From positions 1-23,438 of the forward strand of contig CAZJDM010000060.1 of assembly GCA_964544765.1 (NCBI GenBank): a stretch of 23,438 nucleotides of DNA, in the 5' to 3' direction. The first letter of the stretch is position 1, and each line of letters opens with the position of its first letter. Below, one piece after another: positions 1 through 6,593 of the stretch. The stretch comes from CAZJDM01 sp964544765 (GTDB lineage: Bacteria > Bdellovibrionota_B > Oligoflexia > CAYFLR01). The notes under the pieces were generated by a model. The model saw nothing but the letters and a program-made list of their open reading frames with translations, searched no databases and had not been told where the DNA came from. Both the position numbers and the translations under genes were made by a program.

Positions 1-856
1 CTGGTTTATTAGATTTAGTATCAGATATTACAATATGCTGGCAGTTATAGGGAAAGGCATGTAGATATAGTTCTTTCTTTAATTCAGGTATTATCTCCCA
101 GAGGCTTTGATTTTTTTCTTTGAGAATTAAACAAAATAAATGATGTCCTTTTTTTAAATTAAATAATCTGTAAGTAACAATTGATTCAATGGTTTCCAAT
201 CTTCCCTTTTCATCCAATGCCTTGAAATTATCCACATCAATACCAGGAGGGTAAAACACGTCGAGGTTCTTGGTTGTAAACCGAAAATACCTATGTTGTC
301 TTAAAAAGCTACTGGAAAAATATTGTTTAATATCATCAGTGGTGATATGAACTCCATATAAATATCCCTTGGATCTAGTCAAAAAATTAAAAAACAAGTT
401 TCCTTTTTTAGGCAAAATCACTGCGTCTTTTAGTAGATGATTGTCTTGAAGTTTATTAACATCATTAACATAGGTGGTGGTGAGTAGGACTTGTTTATAG
501 GGCATGTCTTGCCGTTTTAAAAGAAGTTGAAACCGCCTGGAGCTGCGGTAGTATAGAGAAGCTAATAAGGTAATAATGATAGCTAAGCCTACAAAGAAAT
601 AGGGAGATCTTTTTCCTCCTAATAGGTGTCTTTTAGTTATAGCAGAATATTTATCGGAGGGCTTAACAGCGTTTCTGGGGCGAGATAATTTTCTTTCATT
701 CATTGATAGTATTTTTTCACTTTCTTGTAGAATTTTAACGGTGGATTTTTTTTCTGGTTGAGCTTCAGTTTTCGTAACAGTTGCACGGTGGATTATTTGG
801 AAAGGAGGAGTTGGCACGGGTTTCTTTTTGCCATGATAGGAAGAAATGTATACCAT
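1..856 (-). CDS. Bitopic membrane protein of unknown function (partial, C-terminus beyond window)
   Basis: The reading frame starts at the ATG complementary to 854-856 and stays open for 285 codons to the window edge, so the C-terminus is missing. A GGGA lies about 8 bases upstream as a weak ribosome binding site. The first ~85 residues are polar and basic and rich in Lys, Pro and Ser. One hydrophobic helix follows at about residues 85-102 (FFVGLAIIITLLASLYY), flanked by basic residues, and then at least 180 residues that should lie in the periplasm if the basic N-terminus is cytoplasmic. I recognise no domain. It is divergent from the LysM lipoprotein gene and shares a palindromic promoter region with it, which suggests co-regulation with the 1004-6580 gene set. 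The long open frame, sensible composition and a promoter make it a real gene; its function is unknown. Confidence 0.8.
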   Translation of the reverse strand, partial: MVYISSYHGKKKPVPTPPFQIIHRATVTKTEAQPEKKSTVKILQESEKILSMNERKLSRPRNAVKPSDKYSAITKRHLLGGKRSPYFFVGLAIIITLLASLYYRSSRRFQLLLKRQDMPYKQVLLTTTYVNDVNKLQDNHLLKDAVILPKKGNLFFNFLTRSKGYLYGVHITTDDIKQYFSSSFLRQHRYFRFTTKNLDVFYPPGIDVDNFKALDEKGRLETIESIVTYRLFNLKKGHHLFCLILKEKNQSLWEIIPELKKELYLHAFPYNCQHIVISDTKSNKP

Positions 857-893
857 TAATTATCCCGATTTAAAATTTTGATGTTATATTAAT

Positions 894-933
894 AAAATAC
901 CATACTTGAGCCAGGGGCTCAATAATTTATAAT
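894..933. promoter_or_regulatory. Divergent promoter pair with palindromic operator-like site
   Basis: A perfect inverted repeat, TTGAGCC-AGG-GGCTCAA, occupies 906-922. On the + strand its left arm gives -35 TTGAGC (906-911), followed after 16 bp by TATAAT (928-933). On the - strand its right arm gives the same -35 TTGAGC (917-922), followed after 17 bp by TATTTT (894-899). The two predicted promoters would drive the LysM lipoprotein gene (ATG 1004) and the leftward membrane protein gene (ATG 856). A dimeric regulator bound to the palindrome would block both. The boxes are read by eye; transcription was not measured. Confidence 0.55.
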
Positions 934-1003
934 ATATATAGTATTAGTTATTGTTTTTTTAACCGCTTGAAAATTTGAAGGTAATTGCGTATTCTTAATA
1001 GTG

Positions 1004-1381
1004 ATGGGAAAAAAAGAAATCCACTGTTATTTCATTTTAATATTTTTTTTAGCATGTGTCCCTAAGAAGCTACAAATAACTGCTTTACAGCCGGGGTACA
1101 ATGTTTTTTTGTCTGTTAAAGAATTCAAACCTAATATTCATGAGCTGGCTAAAATTGGAGAGTTTGCAGAATTACCTCCCGAGGAGGTGGAAGGTAAGTT
1201 AACAGCTGACGGGTATTATATTTATGTCGTTAAAGTGGGTGACACTCTATATAAGATATCTCGAAAACTATTTGGAAATGGTCAATTATGGCCCAAACTT
1301 TATTTAAGAAATAAAGCTCGAAATAGACGCAAGGATCCTGATTTTTTAGAGGTTGGGATGAGATTGTATTATGTAAAATAA
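1004..1381 (+). CDS. LysM-domain lipoprotein
   Basis: This small exported protein of 125 residues has a short signal sequence (CYFILIFFLAC) ending in a lipobox-like FLAC, so Cys18 is the probable lipidation site. A LysM module fills the C-terminal half, about residues 68-125: YVVKVGDTLYKISRKLFGNG is the typical start, and the fold ends at GMRLYYVK. LysM modules bind glycan chains of peptidoglycan, so the protein probably links a membrane (likely the outer one) to the cell wall. GTG at 1001 is directly upstream in the same frame; I prefer ATG 1004. No good Shine-Dalgarno sequence is visible (GAAGG at 977-981 is too far away). It is first in the rightward set that includes the TPR protein and the FliF/FliG-like protein, separated from the next gene by a heptamer repeat. 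Confidence 0.8.
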   Translation: MGKKEIHCYFILIFFLACVPKKLQITALQPGYNVFLSVKEFKPNIHELAKIGEFAELPPEEVEGKLTADGYYIYVVKVGDTLYKISRKLFGNGQLWPKLYLRNKARNRRKDPDFLEVGMRLYYVK

Positions 1382-1385
1382 ATAA

Positions 1386-1463
1386 GTCCTCAGTTCTCAG
1401 TCTTCTGTCATCAGAAAAGTTGCTTTAGCTGAAAACTGACAACTCAAGACTGTTGGCTGTGGA
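1386..1463. repeat. Degenerate 7-bp-period repeat, two facing arrays
   Basis: The left array reads GTCCTCA, GTTCTCA, GTCTTCT, GTCATCA (1386-1413). After 15 bp a right array reads CTGAAAA, CTGACAA, CTCAAGA, CTGTTGG, CTGTGGA (1429-1463). The right array is roughly the reverse complement of the left, so the transcript could fold into an imperfect hairpin between the LysM and TPR genes. The Shine-Dalgarno GGAG (1465-1468) of the next gene directly follows the array. Confidence 0.6.
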
Positions 1464-1476
1464 CGGAGTCCGCACT

Positions 1477-4400
1477 ATGATAAAATCTATATTCAGCTTA
1501 TTATTTACAATTAGTTTGTTGCTAACCACTAATTTGTTACTTATCACCCAAGACTTGTTAGCTAAACCTACAAAAATACAAAAGAGAAAGCAAAAACAAT
1601 CTAAGAAAACCAAATTAAAAAGAAGGCCAATTAAAAGAGTTCGCTTAGTACCAGGTCTTAAATTAAACTATTTTAAGCCAGTGGTAGCTCCTCCTAATAG
1701 AATTATGATAACCCTGCCACAGGCTATTGCGGTTAGGGAAATAGTGGTTTTTTATCCGGGACCGGAAATTGATGAAGACGAGGAAGCAACCAGATTCAAA
1801 TTAATCAGAAAATTATCTAATGTCTTTAAAAAGACTAGTTCCAAATCAAATAAATTAAAAATACTAGAAAAGTTAGTTCCTCTGTTGGAACAAAATGTAA
1901 GTTCGGTTTTTGCCCGAATGGGAGTTGATAGGAAAGCTTCTATCAATGCAGCGACTCAATTATATTATTTTTTGGGTCGCAAGTATTCGCTTATTCCTAA
2001 AAAAACTGGGGCAGCTTCATTGTTGTACCAATTAACTTTATTTTCTTTTTATTTAAAGAAGGATGTTAAAGCAATAAATTATGCCACTCTTTTAAGGAGA
2101 AATTTTGCTAGAAGTGAATATGCTTTTAGGGTAAAGATCCCTTTATACGCTTATTATGCTCAGAACTATCAGAAGAATTCAAGAGAAATTAGAAATCTTA
2201 GATTAGTAATAGGTGGATTAGAACCTGAATATCAAAGGGTTTTTTCTCTTTGGGGACCAGGATCCCCTATTTTAAATAAGCACCTTAAAGCTTTACCAAA
2301 TCTGTATAGAAATAATTTGGAAGGAATATATTCTTATGTTTTAGAAGATGTTATCGATAAAAGAATTACAAAACAAGCGATAGTTAATAACAACAGTCAA
2401 TTTCCCAGGTGGTATTTTTTAAAGACCGGACACATTAGGGACCAAAGATATAATTATGTTTTAGAAAGAGTTGCTATCAATCTTTGTAAGAAGGGAAAAA
2501 AACGCTTTGCCTCTAAGTTATTTGTTGAATTGGAGGGAAGGGTTGCTTCTGAGGATATTGCACCAGGTATTTATTATAAAGCTATTTCTTGTATGTCCGG
2601 GGAAAGTAGAGCTGTTTTAATAAAAGCTTATAAACATCTGATGAAGACTTATAATATGGATAGTCCATGGTTTACTTCAGAAAGCAAAATTAAATCTATC
2701 GTTAGGATTAAACAGGATGTCTATAAATATTTTGATTCATTGAAACACAACCGTAAAAAATTTACCGACTACATTACCTCCTTTGTAGCATTTTTGAAAT
2801 ATTATGGTAACTTAACCAATAATCCCACCAAAGAATTAGTTTATAAAAATTTTGCTGATTATTATGTTGAAGTGAAAAAACATGAATCAGCAGCTTATTT
2901 TTATCTTCAAGCTAAAAAATTTGCAGCCCCTAAACAAGTATTTTCTTATCATTTGAAAGCTATTAAAAATATGGAGGTATTGTTAGGGTTTGATAAATTT
3001 AAACCCCAAATGATTAAAGAGGAAGACTTAATTCCGCTCGATGAAAAGCGAAATGTACTTGTCAAATTATACGATGAGTTAATTCAAAGATGGCCACGTT
3101 ATAGAACCGTTAATTGGTCCCAAACTCTTTCTGGAATTATTTTTCTTCAATCAGGCGAAGCTCAGCAATCTTTTCGTCGTATAGAACCTATTGTGCGCAA
3201 GAAACTTTTCCCAAGGTTCACAACTAGAATCGCACCTATTATTATAAAAAGGCTGAGAAAGAATGAGCAATGGAAATATTTGTATATTCTAACTGCAGAT
3301 GTTTTACGTAATAAAGCTGCTCTTTATAAGTATCCATACAGCCAAGTTGTCTACAATCATGATTTAGCTGAGTTAAGGTTAATTGAAATGAAGATGACAA
3401 AGTGGCCCCTTGCAAAACAGATTAGCTCTATTGAATCCTTTATTCAAAAAAAACCTAAAACACCTGTTATGGATATCGCTCAGGAACTTTTGGGGGATAA
3501 GTGCATAGAGTATAAAGATTATTTTAAAGGATTGAAAGCATACAAAACACTTTTAGGTTTTTTACCCAAAGGTCGTGACAAGCGCATGGAGCGGATAAAC
3601 ATGATTGCCGGTCTGTATGAAAATTTATTCTTGTTTCCTCAGGCAGCTGATTATTACGAGCTTTTATGGTCGGAATTTCCTGGATCAGAGGGGGCTAAGG
3701 AAGGAATTTATACTGCCGCCCGTATTCGTGAAGGACAGTTGAAATACCAAAAAGCTAGTGAAAATTATAAATTTTATTTAAAAACGGTTACTGATAAGGA
3801 TGAAGCAAGAAATATGCAAATTAAGATTGCCGATTTACAAGGTAAATTAGGTAAACCTCTTCGTAGCAGAGCTATTTTTCAAAGGTTATTGAAAGTATAT
3901 ACTGGCAATGAATTAGAAACCGCAAGAATATTATTAGAAGCGGGGCGTTACTATAGAAAATATCAGTTATTTGAAAGAGCAGATAAAAACTATAAGAAAA
4001 TCACAAAGTTTGATCCGGCAAGTTTAAAAAAGAATTCTGAAATTTTAGCTGAAGCATATTATTATTTAGGAGAAAAGCATTTTAATTCGTTTAAGAGTTC
4101 TTTAGGGGCGCTTATTCACAGTAAGAAAGCTCAGAGAAAATTTGTTAAAACTATGCAATCAATGGTCGATCTATATCTTAAAGCAGCTATGTTTGGTAAA
4201 AAAGGAAAATTTGCTATTCTTGCCAATATAGCTTTATACAAAATGCATTATGCTGTGTATTTGGCCTATGAAAAACGAAAAGTTGATAAAGAGCCTTTTG
4301 AGGCTGTTGAGTACAAAAGAAGGGCCAAATTTTACATACGCAAAGCTAATGCTTTAATGGGGGAAGCTATCATTCCATCTAATGATTTTTTGGATTTACA

Positions 4401-4503
4401 ATCTGCAACGGCTATCGTAAATGATAGTAATGCTATGGACTTATTACTTATTCCAGCCGACAGATTTTATATAACTAACGAGTTATCACAATTTTCTCAA
4501 TAA
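1477..4503 (+). CDS. Large secreted TPR-like repeat protein
   Basis: This 1008-residue protein is probably exported. Residues 1-29 form a long signal peptide ending at LLA-KPTK, followed by a very basic segment (about 30-58, rich in Lys and Arg). The rest is almost wholly alpha-helical, with degenerate TPR-like helix pairs that are clearest at about residues 720-845 (for example QAADYYELLWSEFPGSEGA, then ERADKNYKKITKFDP). Such solenoids are scaffolds for protein complexes; no enzyme motif is visible. ATG 1477 is preferred over the in-frame TTG at 1453 because it has GGAG 8 bases upstream and starts exactly at the signal peptide; the TTG lies inside the heptamer repeat. It sits 88 bp before the predicted start of the FliF/FliG-like gene in the same direction, so the two are probably co-transcribed and may act together in the periplasm. 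I cannot assign it to a named family. Confidence 0.85.
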   Translation: MIKSIFSLLFTISLLLTTNLLLITQDLLAKPTKIQKRKQKQSKKTKLKRRPIKRVRLVPGLKLNYFKPVVAPPNRIMITLPQAIAVREIVVFYPGPEIDEDEEATRFKLIRKLSNVFKKTSSKSNKLKILEKLVPLLEQNVSSVFARMGVDRKASINAATQLYYFLGRKYSLIPKKTGAASLLYQLTLFSFYLKKDVKAINYATLLRRNFARSEYAFRVKIPLYAYYAQNYQKNSREIRNLRLVIGGLEPEYQRVFSLWGPGSPILNKHLKALPNLYRNNLEGIYSYVLEDVIDKRITKQAIVNNNSQFPRWYFLKTGHIRDQRYNYVLERVAINLCKKGKKRFASKLFVELEGRVASEDIAPGIYYKAISCMSGESRAVLIKAYKHLMKTYNMDSPWFTSESKIKSIVRIKQDVYKYFDSLKHNRKKFTDYITSFVAFLKYYGNLTNNPTKELVYKNFADYYVEVKKHESAAYFYLQAKKFAAPKQVFSYHLKAIKNMEVLLGFDKFKPQMIKEEDLIPLDEKRNVLVKLYDELIQRWPRYRTVNWSQTLSGIIFLQSGEAQQSFRRIEPIVRKKLFPRFTTRIAPIIIKRLRKNEQWKYLYILTADVLRNKAALYKYPYSQVVYNHDLAELRLIEMKMTKWPLAKQISSIESFIQKKPKTPVMDIAQELLGDKCIEYKDYFKGLKAYKTLLGFLPKGRDKRMERINMIAGLYENLFLFPQAADYYELLWSEFPGSEGAKEGIYTAARIREGQLKYQKASENYKFYLKTVTDKDEARNMQIKIADLQGKLGKPLRSRAIFQRLLKVYTGNELETARILLEAGRYYRKYQLFERADKNYKKITKFDPASLKKNSEILAEAYYYLGEKHFNSFKSSLGALIHSKKAQRKFVKTMQSMVDLYLKAAMFGKKGKFAILANIALYKMHYAVYLAYEKRKVDKEPFEAVEYKRRAKFYIRKANALMGEAIIPSNDFLDLQSATAIVNDSNAMDLLLIPADRFYITNELSQFSQ

Positions 4504-4591
4504 AAATTTTAAAAATTAAAGTTTTCAAATATACGGACGAATAGAATACAGAGATTGATTACGTCTTATTGTTATGAAGGAGAGAGGTAGA

Positions 4592-6580
4592 GTGTATAGA
4601 ACTTTATTATATACCTCGTATTTCTTATTATTGACCCTAGTAATAGAACTTACAGGTTCCATGGTGTTAAGTTCTCAGGAAGCATCGCAGAGCAATAGTA
4701 AATACTATTTATTATATCAAAAGATAGAAATAGAAAATCTAATTGAAAAGCGTGTTAAACAAATTCTGGATGGTACTATTTTACCCACTGATTATTTTGT
4801 TTATGCAGTAGTTGATATGGATGAACAATCCATTGAAGAATCATTAAAAAAAGTTGCCGAAAAGCAACATATATTACCTCTTAGTAGTACTAAACTAGAT
4901 TCAAGTAAATTATGGCAACTAAAATTTAATGACTTAACAACTCAAGAATTGTTAAATATGGTTTCGAATATTACACTCACTCTATCTTTAAGTAGTAGGG
5001 TTGGTCGTGTGCAAAGAGCTGCTATTCAAAAAGCAATAACGGAAGCACTTGAGATAGACTCTGCTAGTTTAAAATTAGAAAATTTTGGAAAAGCGGTTGG
5101 AGTTGCTAGTACTGGAGGGGCCGGAGCAGCCTTTGCTAGCGTTGGAGGAGGTGCCTCTAGTGCTGAGGGTGAGCCAGGATTGGGTAATATTCAAAATTTA
5201 GAAGAAAACATTAGTAATGAGTTAGATCGGATGATGAATATGGATTCTGATTTTTCGGCAGGAACCAGAAGAGTTGATCTATCCTACAATTTATTATATT
5301 CGGTACAGTTTCCTTTGGCAGCGTTAGTGTTTGGTTTAATTTTAATGTTGATTGCGCAAAAATATATTAAGTTTAAATATGCTGAAATGGGAAATGTCCC
5401 CGCTGCTTTAGAGGGAGAGGCATTTAAAGAAGAAGCCCCCGCTCCTTCTGCAGAGGCAGAAGACGCCGGTTTGGGTCCAGCTGCCGCTATGGCCAGTGCT
5501 GGAGGTCCAGGAGGGGGAGAAGCAGCATCGTATATAGCCAGAGATGACGAAGAACTCATAAAGAGTTTTGTTAAAACGATTTCTGATAGTGAAAGTAGAT
5601 ATGTCTTGTCTTCTTGTGTTGATGATATGCTAAATCGAGATGGTGGTGTAGCTATCATGGAAGGAATTTTGAGGCTTTTGGGAGCAGGAAGACATAATTT
5701 TGTCAGTCTATTAAGTGACAGAACCGCCTCAAACTTATTATCTAAAATGAAAGAAGCTGGTGGCTCTACTGTGTTTGATTATGAAGTTGCTATTGCAGGA
5801 ATGGCCGAATTTATATCTAAGTTTGAATTAGAAAAGAAAGCGGTCGAGCGTATTGGTGCCGACGAAGACTTACTTGCACTATCTAATATGGATGATACCA
5901 GTCTAACAAATTACATAGCTGAGAAAGACGCAAAAGAAGGAGCCATGTTGTTATCTCTGTTTCCAACTAAGAAAGTTCATTCAATTTTGGCCAGAATGCC
6001 TGAAGAGAAAAGAAAGAGCATATATGGTGGTTTTGCCAACATTCAAACTTTTACCCCCGATGCGGTTGGTGATGTTTTGTCTCAGTTGAAGCAAGCTATG
6101 GAGGGTAAAGTCACTCCAATTGTTGATGGCTTGTCCTTTATATTGGATATGTTGAACAGCATGAATGATGAAGATGCCAAAGTATTTGTAGACTCAGTGA
6201 CTGATCCTGACTTGCAGGCTGAAATTAAGCGTAACTTTATGACTGCCAGTGATATTTTACGATTGGATAAAGATGGAATCACTATCTTGTTTGGTGATTT
6301 TGATCCTAAAACAATTGCTCATTTCTTATATCTAGCAGGTAAGCAAGTGGCAGATGCTGTAATGGCTACTCAAACAAAGCGTAATGCAGCTATTATAAAA
6401 GATACTCTCTCTACTTTAAGCGCTACTACTGTAGGCCGCGCTGCTGTTATGGCTCAAGCGGAAGTGTGTAAAAGAAATATTATCAACGCATTTAAAGAAA
6501 TGGTGTTGGGCGGTGACCTAACCTTACATGATACTCCTCAAGATCATAGTGTTCCCGAAGAAGAGCCAGAAGCTGCTTAA
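4592..6580 (+). CDS. Membrane protein combining FliF-RBM3-like and FliG-like domains
   Basis: This 662-residue protein (numbered from GTG 4592) has an N-terminal signal/anchor helix (5-23) and a periplasmic part. At about 45-168 this resembles the FliF ring-building domain that precedes the second FliF membrane helix (IEKRVKQIL...FVYAVVDMDEQSIEES, then LTLSLSSRV...IQKAITEALEID). A Gly/Ala-rich stretch, a second membrane helix (238-256) and an Ala/Glu/Pro/Gly linker (265-312) follow. The cytoplasmic half resembles FliG. The middle domain is at 438-500 (LLSLFPTKKVHSILARMPEE), with the EHPQ motif degenerate. The C-terminal domain is at about 551-645; LRLDKDGITILFGDFD matches FliG LxLDDRxIQxxLREVD and TKRNAAIIKDTL matches SKRAAxLLKDEL. 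Several torque-helix charges are changed. GTG 4592 is chosen because AAGGAG (4577-4582) is ideally spaced; the upstream ATG 4574 has no Shine-Dalgarno. No other flagellar gene is near, so a motor, gliding or scaffold role is inference. Confidence 0.8.
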   Translation: MYRTLLYTSYFLLLTLVIELTGSMVLSSQEASQSNSKYYLLYQKIEIENLIEKRVKQILDGTILPTDYFVYAVVDMDEQSIEESLKKVAEKQHILPLSSTKLDSSKLWQLKFNDLTTQELLNMVSNITLTLSLSSRVGRVQRAAIQKAITEALEIDSASLKLENFGKAVGVASTGGAGAAFASVGGGASSAEGEPGLGNIQNLEENISNELDRMMNMDSDFSAGTRRVDLSYNLLYSVQFPLAALVFGLILMLIAQKYIKFKYAEMGNVPAALEGEAFKEEAPAPSAEAEDAGLGPAAAMASAGGPGGGEAASYIARDDEELIKSFVKTISDSESRYVLSSCVDDMLNRDGGVAIMEGILRLLGAGRHNFVSLLSDRTASNLLSKMKEAGGSTVFDYEVAIAGMAEFISKFELEKKAVERIGADEDLLALSNMDDTSLTNYIAEKDAKEGAMLLSLFPTKKVHSILARMPEEKRKSIYGGFANIQTFTPDAVGDVLSQLKQAMEGKVTPIVDGLSFILDMLNSMNDEDAKVFVDSVTDPDLQAEIKRNFMTASDILRLDKDGITILFGDFDPKTIAHFLYLAGKQVADAVMATQTKRNAAIIKDTLSTLSATTVGRAAVMAQAEVCKRNIINAFKEMVLGGDLTLHDTPQDHSVPEEEPEAA

Positions 6581-6593
6581 TGGTAAATGATGA

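Noticed and set aside
1386..1463. CRISPR array or rho-independent terminator
   Set aside because: The units are 7 bp, degenerate and contiguous with no spacers. The possible hairpin has no following T tract.
5284..5658. 124-codon open frame on the - strand inside the FliF/FliG-like gene
   Set aside because: It is antisense to the Ala/Gly/Pro-rich linker, where biased codons keep the opposite strand open. It has no ribosome binding site or recognisable domain.
4592..6580. Ordinary flagellar fliG
   Set aside because: The protein has its own signal helix, periplasmic domain and membrane helix, the EHPQ motif is degenerate, and no flagellar genes adjoin it.
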